34,378 bases of DNA from Helicobacter pylori PMSS1 (GTDB lineage Bacteria > Campylobacterota > Campylobacteria > Campylobacterales > Arcobacteraceae): the NCBI GenBank assembly GCA_945883785.1, contig CAMCYD010000009.1, positions 1 to 34,378 of the forward strand. Reading direction: 5' to 3'. A program made the position numbers and the translations under genes. The notes below the pieces were generated by a model that worked only from the letters and a program-made list of their open reading frames with translations, made no database searches and was not told the DNA's origin. Positions 5,651-12,916 of this stretch are shown here, piece after piece. Each line of letters begins with the position of its first letter. Within the stretch, counting starts at the first letter, position 1.

Positions 5651-6955
5651 ATGAAATTTTATAACAGAGAAAAAGAACTCCAACATTTAAGAGCAATTGA
5701 GCAATCATCGCAAATCACATCAAAAATGACAATCATTGTTGGACGAAGAAGGATTGGAAAAACAAAACTTATTAAAGAGGCATTTGCCCAAAAAGTCTAT
5801 CTCTTTATCTCAAAAAAAGATGAACGGATGTTATGTGAAGAGTTTGTCGAAATCATTGCAAAAGAACTCAACATCAAAGTATTAGGGGAATTTAGAAGTT
5901 TTAAAAATCTATTTGAATATTTGATGCAACTCTCCATCACACTTCATTTTACACTGGTACTTGATGAATTTCAAGAGTTTCTCTCTATCAATAGCTCCAT
6001 CTATAGTGATATGCAAAACATTTGGGATGAGTACAAAGACAAATCAAAAATGAACCTTGTGCTCAGTGGTTCAATCTATAGCTTAATGAAACGAATCTTT
6101 GAAGATAAAAAAGAGCCTTTATTTGGTAGAGCTGATAATAAAATCCATCTCAAGCCTTTTAGTGTTGTTACACTTAAAGAGATACTAGCAGATTACAATC
6201 CAAACTTTTTAAACCAAGATTTACTTTCATTTTATATTTTAACAGGTGGAGTTGCTAAATATGTAGAACTCTTTGTAGAGAAAAAAGCTTTCACATTTGA
6301 AGAGCAACTAGAAACGATCTTTGATGAGTTTTCATTATTTTTAGAAGAGGGGAAAAATCTTTTGATAGAGGAATTTGGAAAAGAGTACACCACTTATTTT
6401 TCTATTCTTTCACTTATCGCTTCAAGTAAAACATCAAGAAGCGATATAGAATCTATACTAGGGAAAAACATAGGTGGATATCTTGATAGACTCGAAAATG
6501 AATATACACTTATCAAGAAAATAAAACCAATCCTTGCAAAAGAGGGTGGTAGAGTTGTTAAATATGAGATCATTGATAACTACTTCTCTTTTTGGTTTCG
6601 TTTTATCTACAAATACAAAAGTGCCATAGAAATTGAAAATTATGAGTATGTAAAAGAGATTGTTAAAAGAGATTTCTCAGTTTTTAGTGGTAAATTTCTT
6701 GAAAAATATTTTGTGGAACTTTTAAAAATCAAAGGTGAATATTCTCAAATAGGTACCTATTGGGAGAAAGGAAATCAAAATGAGATTGATATAGTTGCTC
6801 TTAATGAAACCCAAAAACAACTCACTTTTATAGAAGTGAAACTGAGTAAAAGAAAAATTGATCTTGAACTTTTAAAACAAAAATCTTTGAAATTAGTAGA
6901 TAAGTTTGGTGGATATGAGAGTGAATATAGAGGATTCAGCTTAGAGGATATGTGA
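5651..6955 (+). CDS. DUF234-type AAA ATPase with PD-(D/E)XK-like C-terminal domain
   Basis: A 434-residue protein from the ATG at 5651 (AAAGAG upstream; a GTG two codons earlier is possible). Residues 3-12, FYNREKELQH, are the usual start of the archaeal-type ATPase family. The Walker A motif is GRRRIGKT (31-38) and Walker B is TLVLDEFQ (101-108). The middle region (winged-helix-like, LTGGVAKYVELF) leads to a C-terminal DUF234 domain in which NEIDIVALNE and LTFIEVKLSKRK supply the D...ExK pattern of a PD-(D/E)XK nuclease fold. Length and domain order are normal for the family. Such ATPases are common in mobile DNA of archaea and bacteria; no precise role is established. It stands alone behind an inverted repeat. 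Confidence 0.85.
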   Translation: MKFYNREKELQHLRAIEQSSQITSKMTIIVGRRRIGKTKLIKEAFAQKVYLFISKKDERMLCEEFVEIIAKELNIKVLGEFRSFKNLFEYLMQLSITLHFTLVLDEFQEFLSINSSIYSDMQNIWDEYKDKSKMNLVLSGSIYSLMKRIFEDKKEPLFGRADNKIHLKPFSVVTLKEILADYNPNFLNQDLLSFYILTGGVAKYVELFVEKKAFTFEEQLETIFDEFSLFLEEGKNLLIEEFGKEYTTYFSILSLIASSKTSRSDIESILGKNIGGYLDRLENEYTLIKKIKPILAKEGGRVVKYEIIDNYFSFWFRFIYKYKSAIEIENYEYVKEIVKRDFSVFSGKFLEKYFVELLKIKGEYSQIGTYWEKGNQNEIDIVALNETQKQLTFIEVKLSKRKIDLELLKQKSLKLVDKFGGYESEYRGFSLEDM

Positions 6956-7573
6956 TAATTATCAATTTGTTTCATGCTTTAATTTCTCAAAATCTCTTTG
7001 AGTTTATTCATCTTTAGTTTCCATATATACTCCAAAATAATTTTGGAGGTAGTGTATATCTTGAAACTTATTCACCAACTAAACAATCCAAATTCGTTTC
7101 ATTATTACCTCAAAAATTGGAAACATAATTGTGAAACAAGTGGAAAGATGTTAGTGAAATGAGTGTGAAATCTTTATCCACATGACCCATTTTATTGCTT
7201 CAAAAAATGCTCTAGCTCACACATTTTACAGCTCGCAATTTAATCAATTCAAACAACTTTTCATGCATTCCAATATAGCCTTTCCAATAGACGTATTTAT
7301 TCTACAAAACAGATAGATGCAAAGGCAAAAAGTATCTCTTGTCTCACCACTTTTTGAAGCTTTGGCACTACATGTAAAGGTGACTTGAGGGGGTATCTTT
7401 TGTTCTTCAAATATCACGACTAAAGGCATTTTTTGTCTTTCGATTTTAATCTCCAAGTTGATGTTTTGGACTATAAATTTTTAAATCTTAGATCGCTTTT
7501 TCTCTTGTTCATTTTCCATTTTTTGATGCTTTTTGTAGTTTCAAAAAAGTAAAACAAAGGGGGGGGGTCAACG
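6956..7573. other. 618-bp intergenic region without a convincing gene
   Basis: It contains a hairpin at 7030-7048 (CTCCAAAAT, A, ATTTTGGAG) without a T-run, several scattered TGAAAC/GTTTCA words between 6970 and 7140, a perfect TTATCCACA at 7174-7182 and the G9 tract at 7559-7567. A rightward frame from 7182 reads well but is broken by TAG at 7314 and a later TGA, so it may be gene debris. A 70-codon leftward frame (7244-7456) overlaps it and is not convincing. Confidence 0.5.
7559..7567 (+). repeat. Poly-G tract (9 G) next to a start codon
   Basis: Nine consecutive G residues end 6 nt before the ATG at 7574. In Campylobacterota, tracts of about eight or more G residues are classic slipped-strand sites that switch genes on and off. 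Here the tract lies at the ribosome-binding position rather than inside the frame, so length changes would alter ribosome-site spacing or strength. Confidence 0.7.
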
Positions 7574-7957
7574 ATGATAAAAGATAGCTGGTTATGTAAG
7601 AAAGTGAGAGGTCTTGGATTCTCTCTAATTGATGGTTGTCTAAGTGATAAAATGAAAGCAGAAGTGCTTGATGTGTTCACAAAAGATATACAAACAATAA
7701 GCATAGCAGAAGAGATTTTGCGCGATGACGAAAGTGGGTTTTGTGTTGCTTCAGAGATGTCGCAAGAGGTCACTTTGTGTCATGAAAAAGTTGCTGAACT
7801 TGAGCTTAAAGTGGTGGAGATGAAGAGGGTGTTACTGCTACAACCGTTGCACATTGGGATGCTTAAGAAAGTGGTTAGTATGCACGAAAATAAGAGTGCT
7901 GAAAACCACTCAAACAGAGCGAATAAAATTAAAAAAAAAGGAGATTGTAAAAAATGA
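7574..7957 (+). CDS. Hypothetical protein of putative mobile element
   Basis: A 127-residue soluble protein that I do not recognise. The N-terminal half (KVRGLGFSLIDGCLSDKMKA, EVLDVFTKDIQ) looks globular. A helical region (HEKVAELELKVVEMKRVLLL) with coiled-coil character follows, then a basic end rich in Lys and Asn. There is no Shine-Dalgarno other than the G9 tract, which sits at the right distance. Its TGA overlaps the next ATG (ATGA), so the two genes form an operon. The coding strand is G-rich compared with the neighbours at 9094-10611, consistent with acquired DNA. Confidence 0.5.
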   Translation: MIKDSWLCKKVRGLGFSLIDGCLSDKMKAEVLDVFTKDIQTISIAEEILRDDESGFCVASEMSQEVTLCHEKVAELELKVVEMKRVLLLQPLHIGMLKKVVSMHENKSAENHSNRANKIKKKGDCKK

Positions 7958-8658
7958 GTTTCATAAATAATAAGCTAGAACTACCAGATGACCTCAAAGT
8001 AAAATTTGCTGGTTATCAATATCCAGGTGATGTGATTACTATGCTTAGTAGTCCTCCAAAAATTGCTGCGTTTCTTGTTTTCATGATTAAAGCGCTGAAC
8101 GGTTATGAGATTAGATTTAACAATAAAGACATTGATATGATGCCAATTATCACATATATCGATGACAAGGTTTGGACACAATATATAGTGCTTGATCACA
8201 ACTTTTTTGTGCAAACTTTGGGTCAATATACTGAACATTTTTACAAGGGAACAGGGCGACAATTGGTCGAGGATTTTGCAATCAATCCAGAGATTAAAAG
8301 TAACAAAGCAAATGCTATTTTTCTAAACTACAACTATCTGCAAAATGTGCTTGGATTAACATATATTAATACTCCAAGTAACAAACTAAGTGTGCCGTTT
8401 GTTAAGTTCGGAACACCTAGTATTTTTGAGAATGATAAAACAACTGTAGAGTTTACAGCAATTAATTTTCACGCAATGAGACTTGAAAAAGTAGTTGGTG
8501 AGCAGATTGTTGATGAGTTAATAAGGTTCGGGTATATTTCAAATGCAGTACAAGTTGCATTTGGGAAAGCTGCTACTACTTATTTTGCTGATAAAAAGTT
8601 GAAAAAGAAGTATTTTATGGTAATGGACCAAATTACTGTATTTACAAATTTTCAATAA
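7954..8658 (+). CDS. Hypothetical protein, 234 residues
   Basis: A soluble alpha/beta protein with no recognised family. Segments such as IAAFLVFMIKALNGYEIRF, MPIITYIDDKVWTQYIVLDH and VEFTAINFHAMRLEKVVGEQ alternate strands and helices. A conserved-looking FVKFGTPSIFEND lies in the middle. AAGGAG lies upstream of its ATG, which overlaps the preceding stop codon. There are no membrane segments. The two-gene operon followed by hairpin-rich DNA and a membrane coiled-coil gene suggests a plasmid, phage or integrative-element module; a replication or mobilisation role is possible but no motif shows it. Confidence 0.6.
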   Translation: MSFINNKLELPDDLKVKFAGYQYPGDVITMLSSPPKIAAFLVFMIKALNGYEIRFNNKDIDMMPIITYIDDKVWTQYIVLDHNFFVQTLGQYTEHFYKGTGRQLVEDFAINPEIKSNKANAIFLNYNYLQNVLGLTYINTPSNKLSVPFVKFGTPSIFENDKTTVEFTAINFHAMRLEKVVGEQIVDELIRFGYISNAVQVAFGKAATTYFADKKLKKKYFMVMDQITVFTNFQ

Positions 8659-8705
8659 TTTTTTTTGTACTAAATAGATTTAAATCGATTTAGAAGCTTC
8701 TAAAT

Positions 8706-8735
8706 AGTTTTAATTAGTTTTAATTAGTTTTAATT
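8706..8735. repeat. Three tandem copies of AGTTTTAATT
   Basis: Exact 10-bp direct repeats at 8706, 8716 and 8726, followed by a degenerate fourth. The period is close to one helical turn, as in iterons, and the repeats sit in very AT-rich DNA. Confidence 0.65.
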
Positions 8736-8888
8736 ATTTTTAAAATATTTTTGATAAAAAATCGATTTGGGCCAAAAAAAAGTTCGCTGAATTTTGGGGT
8801 AAAAAGGTAGAAATAAGTTTTTCTTATCTTTCTTGGTTTTGGTGGGGGGTTTGATGTTGAGTCATTTTGACCCCCGAATTTCTTGATA

Positions 8889-8917
8889 TTAAAGTCCTAA
8901 TTTTTCTTCGACTTTAA
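8889..8917. repeat. 8-bp inverted repeat (middle hairpin)
   Basis: TTAAAGTC (8889-8896) and GACTTTAA (8910-8917) pair exactly around a 13-nt loop. A GGGGG/CCCCC hairpin (8844-8875) precedes it. Confidence 0.55.
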
Positions 8918-8931
8918 AATCTATCTCAAAA

Positions 8932-8964
8932 TTCCGTTCGCATTATATTCATAATCGAACGGAA
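8932..8964. repeat. Strong imperfect palindrome
   Basis: TTCCGTTCG (8932-8940) pairs exactly with CGAACGGAA (8956-8964). Skipping C8941, the inner ATTAT and ATAAT also pair around loop ATTC, giving a 14-bp stem with a single bulged base. It is not followed by a T-run. Confidence 0.65.
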
Positions 8965-9012
8965 ACGGGTCTAAAAATCAAAATCGTGGTACAATTAGAG
9001 CAATGAATCGAC

Positions 9013-9030
9013 TTGGCTTGGATTTTGCTT
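9013..9030 (+). promoter_or_regulatory. Sigma-54-like promoter
   Basis: TTGGCTTGGATTTTGCTT has GG (9015-9016) and GC (9027-9028) separated by exactly 10 bp, as in the -24/-12 element recognised by RpoN. It lies about 64 bp before the ATG at 9094. One match in AT-rich DNA can be chance. Confidence 0.35.
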
Positions 9031-9093
9031 TTAAGAGCGGTTTATGAGCTTTTTTAGAAAAAGCCTCAAAAAAATTAAAAAAAAGGAGTGAAG

Positions 9094-10611
9094 ATGGAAG
9101 TTTATCTTGCCATTTTAGTGTTGTTTGTTGTTTTTTATTCTTTATTTCAGTTCGCAAAAGTTGTCATTTTTTTACTCATGAAACCTGATGATATTACTTA
9201 CCTCGAGCAATACAAAATCTGGAAAAATTATGTTGCCGATGAGAAAGAAAAAAAACGAGAAAAGAAAAAAGAAATTGACTTGCTCAAAGCTTCAAAATAT
9301 CTCAACCCCCAAACTGAAAAACCCCGAACAAAAAATTCTCCAACGACACAAAAAGAGATGAGCCCAACTGACCTCAAAAGTTACGAAGAATTTTTCTCAA
9401 GATTTCATAAAGCAGAGAAACCACTTTTGACAATTTTACTCCTTGAACATAAAATTATTTCGCGAGACAGCGACACAAAAATTTTCAAAGCATTAGAAAA
9501 TTTACGAAGGGAACAGCGAGAAGAAAATTTCAAAATAGAAATGAAAAAAATAAATGATAGGTTCACTAAAGATGGAGTCACTTCTGTTAAAGTTCCATTC
9601 GATCAAGCATTCTTTCTTTTGCGACATTTCAATCGTCGTAATGTTATCAGCGAGGATGGTACAGTACAGTTAAATAATTTTGCCTATAACGAGAATGAAA
9701 AGAAACTTTTCTTCGATCCAGAAACATACGAAAAAGAACAAACTCATAACATGTTCTCAAAAGCTCCAGAAGCTGTGGAAGAAAAAAAAGTAGAGCAATT
9801 TAAAATCACTAAAAATTCAGATGGAACCAAGAAAGTTCAAAATATTTCAGATGGAAAAACTATCACCATCAAAGACTCTATGATTGTTCATTCTGATTAT
9901 GTGCCACTTGAAATTAAAGATAAAATAAATACTCCCAATGAGGCACTGTTACAAAAAGTTGAAAGTATGCACAATACTATGACTGAACTTGTAATTTCAA
10001 AATACGAAAATGAACTGAACCATCACCATGAAAAAAATATAACTATCGATGTGGAACCTCTGCAAAAATCACAAGAGAAAAAAGAAAATATTGAGCCATC
10101 TATGCTCGATAATTTTTCTAACATCACAACCCTCCCAGAATCAAACAATGATCAAGATGAAATTCAAAAAGAAGATAACAAAGTTGAAGTAGAAAGTTCA
10201 ACAAATCAAGAAGAGAAATTAGAAGAAGAAAATACAAAATCCCAATCATCAATTGACACAAATAAAGATTCAAAAAAAAGATTCACTACTTCAAAAAATA
10301 ACACTGAAAGTAAAGGACAAACTCCAAAACAAATCCAAACTAAACCTGAACTTGATCTGTTCAACCAAGAAGAACTACAAAGAGAAAAAATAGAAAAAAC
10401 AGAAGCAGAAAATAGAAAGTTCCAAGAGCAATTCCTTGAACATCAAAAACATCTCAACTCAATTATGGATGTTGTAACAAATATTCAAAAGCAAATGTCA
10501 AACAAGCATGACGAAAAAGAAGACTCAATCTTAAAACAACAGCTCGAAGAAAAACAAGCCGAGGTAGCACGACTGATGGCGGAGAATGAAATGATACAAT
10601 TAGCGGCATAA
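9094..10611 (+). CDS. Membrane-anchored coiled-coil protein, unrecognised
   Basis: A 505-residue protein from the ATG at 9094 (AAGGAG 5 nt upstream; an in-frame GTG at 9088 lies inside that ribosome site). One hydrophobic segment near the N-terminus (about residues 3-28) anchors it. Residues 30-80 are highly charged, and residues 95-220 form a globular helical domain (YEEFFSRFHKAEKPLLTILL, FDQAFFLLRHFNRRNVISED). A long acidic, Asn/Lys-rich disordered stretch follows. The last 75 or so residues are a coiled coil, and the protein ends QLAA, like an ssrA-type tail. The coding strand is unusually A- and C-rich. No family is recognised; a structural or transfer-related role in a mobile element is possible. 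Confidence 0.65.
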   Translation: MEVYLAILVLFVVFYSLFQFAKVVIFLLMKPDDITYLEQYKIWKNYVADEKEKKREKKKEIDLLKASKYLNPQTEKPRTKNSPTTQKEMSPTDLKSYEEFFSRFHKAEKPLLTILLLEHKIISRDSDTKIFKALENLRREQREENFKIEMKKINDRFTKDGVTSVKVPFDQAFFLLRHFNRRNVISEDGTVQLNNFAYNENEKKLFFDPETYEKEQTHNMFSKAPEAVEEKKVEQFKITKNSDGTKKVQNISDGKTITIKDSMIVHSDYVPLEIKDKINTPNEALLQKVESMHNTMTELVISKYENELNHHHEKNITIDVEPLQKSQEKKENIEPSMLDNFSNITTLPESNNDQDEIQKEDNKVEVESSTNQEEKLEEENTKSQSSIDTNKDSKKRFTTSKNNTESKGQTPKQIQTKPELDLFNQEELQREKIEKTEAENRKFQEQFLEHQKHLNSIMDVVTNIQKQMSNKHDEKEDSILKQQLEEKQAEVARLMAENEMIQLAA

Positions 10612-11361
10612 TTTTTTCACATTTTCGAAGAAAAGTGGGTGAAAAAGGGGAAAAAGGGGACGAGAGTCAGAATAAAACATCCCCAGTTCCGCGTCGAGGG
10701 AAAATTTCAGCCAGATTTCAGCTACAACTGTATTTTTCTCAAAAACGGTGGTTTTTGAGATGGTATTCTATCAATTTTTAGCTTCCCTAAAAATAGTGCT
10801 TCCAACTTTCTCAAAAACTATTCTTAAAACTGATTCTCGTTTTAGAGTATGTTTGATAAGTTTTGAGAAAAAGATGTGGATAATAATTATAAATAGATTG
10901 AGAAGATATGCTTCTCTATCAAGGTGTTTTAGCATTTGAATTATTTACAGGTACAAAAGCCGATAATATCTTGATTTACTGTATGAGAAAGGCTTTACAG
11001 AATGGATAAAAATTCTAATTCATCTAGCCTATTTCTAGCTATACCAAATATAGATATACTGAATTTCGTGAAAACTTTTTAAAGTATCGATTTAAAATAG
11101 ATTTTATAAAACAAAATACACATTCAAAAGTTTGATGCTAGAATTTTGTATGAATGATGAATTTTGCTTGATACAACAATTAGGACATCAACATATTGAT
11201 ATCACTAGGAAAATCATATTCATAAATTGAAGCCTGATTTTAAAAATGCTAACAAAGATTATACTCAAGTAACTTAAGAGGCTGGACAGGGAGAAATTTG
11301 AATTCTACATTATAGTTCAACAAATTATTATAGCGGTCAGCTATTTCTCTCCAAAGTTTTG
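10612..11361. other. 750-bp region without an intact gene
   Basis: It contains two GAAAAAGGGG words near 10650, a perfect hairpin at 10737-10760 (TCTCAAAAAC, GGTG, GTTTTTGAGA), a perfect DnaA-box-like TGTGGATAA near 10875, a decayed tyrosine-recombinase fragment at 11096-11230 and an attC-like site at 11267-11367. A 63-codon frame at 10748-10939 is low in coding character. It looks like degraded mobile DNA. Confidence 0.5.
11096..11230 (+). pseudogene. Decayed tyrosine recombinase (integrase) C-terminal fragment
   Basis: An open stretch between stops translates to about 44 residues containing YTFKSLMLEF, CMNDEFCLIQQLGHQHIDIT and RKI. This matches the C-terminal catalytic region of tyrosine recombinases, where H(T/S)FASLML..G is followed by IQ..LGH..I.TT..Y. 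The LGH motif with its second active-site His is intact, but the R of the RH(T/S)F box reads Y here, the catalytic Tyr is missing, and no upstream domain is open. It is therefore a dead remnant of an integrase, likely from the element that brought in 7574-10611. Confidence 0.5.
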
Positions 11362-11367
11362 TTATAC
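11267..11367 (-). repeat. attC-like site after the protease gene
   Basis: Read on the minus strand, the site opens with GTATAAC at the protease stop codon (11361-11367), an exact R'' box (RYYYAAC form relaxed at one position), then AAAACTT. An inner arm GGAGAGAAAT later pairs with ATTTCTCC. The site ends with GTTACTT (11267-11273) as a possible R' box. The 101-bp length is within the attC range. The 12-mer ATAACAAAACTT is identical at the 12910 site. Confidence 0.5.
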
Positions 11368-12195
11368 GTGTTTTGCAACTTCTTCTTCCAATTCTAATAG
11401 TTTTTTTGAATTTATTGCCACACCAATATTGTTTGGTATTTGGGTAATAGGTAAAGGTATATTAGACGTTGGTGCTGTAATAATTTTTATTTCACCAGTG
11501 GCAGTATGCATTGCGCCTGCATAATGAATACCTAATAGTCTTATTCTATGTGAACCCATAAATGTATTCCCTTTATTATCCATATAGCCACCGATATTAG
11601 CAAGAAATACAGGTGAACCACTTGAACCTGGAAAACTTGCAATATCTGTCAAAAATTCTGTTTTACCATTCCAATCTATATTTGAATGAGTGGCTGTTAT
11701 TCCTTTTCGTATTACAGGAAAATTATTTTTAGCATCCCATATTCCATTTGGATAACCAATCATTACAATATCTTCCATTGAAGATAAGTTTTCTCTTTCA
11801 TGATCTTTAGGTATTAAATCTATATGAAGTGGCACATAAAATAATTGTACATTTGCTGCTTTAAGTTGATTAAGTAGTGGTCCTATTGGAAACGCGACTA
11901 GATCTACATCTGAATCAGGATGTTTAATACATTGTTTTTCAAAATCAGCTATTTGAAAAAGTTGATGATTACCTATGTCTGGTAATCCTTTATCATCTGC
12001 AAGTGTTACAGTGAATTTTCCAACTGTTGCATTAGCAACAACATGTTTATTTGTAATAATAACAGGAACTTGAGAATCATCTTTTTGTAAGAAATTCATG
12101 TAAAACCCTGTACCTGTTGATATGTTTCCATTTAATAATATTGTTTCAATTCTAACGGTACTATGTGTTAATTGTTCTATAATTCCAAGACTCAT
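11362..12195 (-). CDS. Trypsin-like serine protease
   Basis: A 277-residue protein with the fold of a chymotrypsin/trypsin-like peptidase and no signal peptide, so it should be cytoplasmic. The triad is visible: H51 in IITNKHVVAN, D98 in SDVDLVAFP and S192 in FPGSSGSPVF. The sequence GYPNGIWD before the Ser loop fits cytoplasmic stress- or defence-associated trypsins. AAGGAAA lies before the ATG. It is the last gene of the CBASS-associated run, separated from the HEPN-like gene by an 87-bp spacer containing a 12-bp dyad and followed by an attC-like site that begins at its stop codon. Proteases of this kind act as effectors or accessories in several anti-phage systems; whether this one belongs to the CBASS or is an independent cassette is open. 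Confidence 0.82.
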   Translation of the reverse strand: MSLGIIEQLTHSTVRIETILLNGNISTGTGFYMNFLQKDDSQVPVIITNKHVVANATVGKFTVTLADDKGLPDIGNHQLFQIADFEKQCIKHPDSDVDLVAFPIGPLLNQLKAANVQLFYVPLHIDLIPKDHERENLSSMEDIVMIGYPNGIWDAKNNFPVIRKGITATHSNIDWNGKTEFLTDIASFPGSSGSPVFLANIGGYMDNKGNTFMGSHRIRLLGIHYAGAMHTATGEIKIITAPTSNIPLPITQIPNNIGVAINSKKLLELEEEVAKHV

Positions 12196-12225
12196 TATTA
12201 TTTTCCTTTGTATAATGTTTAAAAT

Positions 12226-12260
12226 AAGCTAATAAATTGCCAGCTGGGTAATTTATTAGC
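12226..12260. repeat. 12-bp inverted repeat between cassette-like genes
   Basis: AGCTAATAAATT (12226-12237) and AATTTATTAGCT (12249-12260) pair exactly around an 11-nt loop. It lies where a third attC-like site would be expected, but the outer boxes (CCGTAATG at the stop codon and CATTATAC) lack the AAC core. Confidence 0.55.
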
Positions 12261-12282
12261 TCAACTGGTTTACTAGCATTCA

Positions 12283-12849
12283 TTACGGAAGTTGATAGTA
12301 AAGAGAAATACCACCAGTTTGTATACTTGTTGGTTCTTCGATAATATCAAAAAGAGAAGGTGAACGTGAATAATCAACATGGATACCTCCCGATAATTTT
12401 TCATGAAAATATAGGATGCCACTGAAAAGTGCTCCCATTGAATAGATTGCATTCTCGAGATTTGCCAAATGAAAACAAGTATCCCGTGAATGTTTTATCT
12501 TATTGTATCCATTTACCCACCAATCAGGTCGTAGACTGGACGTCCATTGCTCCCAAGGTTTAAATTGTAGTTTATATCTTGGGATGCTAATTTCAATATT
12601 ACAAAAGTTTGGAAATTCTTGAAGTAAGATTGGATGAATATCGACAATGTTATTTGGACTTGAAGTCGGATCTATTAATTTACATAAATCTTTCGAAACA
12701 TTTTCAAACTCTGCTGATGCAGAGATTATAATCTTAGCAAGCTCGATTGAAAAAGTATTATAATTTCTAACATCAAATTCAATGTATTTCGTACATTTTT
12801 CCAAGTCATCTTCAAGACTAAGAAAATATTCCCAGTATTTTAAACTCAT
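12283..12849 (-). CDS. HEPN-like hypothetical protein (cassette-type)
   Basis: A 188-residue, mainly helical protein. The N-terminus (SLKYWEYFLSLEDDLEKCTK) and the helix IELAKIIISASAEFENVSKD lead to the conserved-looking WWVNGYNKIKHSRDT and a helix of small hydrophobic residues. This resembles a family of HEPN-like hypothetical proteins with a YNKxKH motif that, from memory, are frequent in integron cassettes. The canonical Rx4-6H ribonuclease motif is not clear, so catalytic activity is uncertain. AAGGAAA precedes the ATG. The gene follows an attC-like site, and its start region resembles that of the protease gene. Confidence 0.55.
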   Translation of the reverse strand: MSLKYWEYFLSLEDDLEKCTKYIEFDVRNYNTFSIELAKIIISASAEFENVSKDLCKLIDPTSSPNNIVDIHPILLQEFPNFCNIEISIPRYKLQFKPWEQWTSSLRPDWWVNGYNKIKHSRDTCFHLANLENAIYSMGALFSGILYFHEKLSGGIHVDYSRSPSLFDIIEEPTSIQTGGISLYYQLP

Positions 12850-12862
12850 ATTGTATTTCCTT

Positions 12863-12916
12863 TAGTAACATTTAACTTCAGTGGCGCTATGCATTCACTG
12901 CTAAGTTTTGTTATGT
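12863..12916 (-). repeat. attC-like site after the Cap15-like gene
   Basis: On the minus strand the site begins with ACATAAC at the stop codon of the Cap15-like gene (12910-12916) and continues AAAACTT. A central CAGTG pairs with CACTG and AACTT with AAGTT, and the site ends GTTACTA (12863-12869). The 54-bp imperfect palindrome has the R''-L''-L'-R' layout of short attC sites and shares ATAACAAAACTT with the site at 11267-11367. Confidence 0.5.

Larger units (their letters stand above)
8659..9093. other. Hairpin- and repeat-rich intergenic region (origin-like)
   Basis: This 435-bp stretch has no gene. It begins with AT-rich DNA carrying two AAATCGATTT palindromes (about 8682 and 8759) that flank three tandem AGTTTTAATT repeats. 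Three successive hairpins follow (8844-8875, 8889-8917, 8932-8964), then a sigma-54-like promoter before the next gene. The combination resembles a replication or transfer origin, though no Rep or relaxase gene is recognised. Confidence 0.45.

Noticed and set aside
7174-7182. Perfect DnaA box TTATCCACA as sign of a chromosomal origin
   Set aside because: Single copies also occur inside genes here (for example near 13681 and 13714), and no dnaA/dnaN context exists, so a chromosomal origin is not supported.
7244-7456. 70-codon leftward frame rich in Cys and Thr
   Set aside because: No ribosome site, atypical codon use and no partner genes; it overlaps the broken rightward frame.
7182-7490. Rightward frame beginning MTHFIASKNALAH that reads like a protein
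   Set aside because: It is interrupted by TAG at 7314 and a later TGA, has no ribosome site and no recognisable family. It could be gene debris, but this cannot be supported.
7471-7773. 100-codon leftward frame
   Set aside because: It overlaps the start of the better supported gene at 7574-7957 and is a complementary-strand shadow of it.
10748-10939. 63-codon rightward frame
   Set aside because: It starts inside a hairpin, lacks a ribosome site and has no protein-like pattern.
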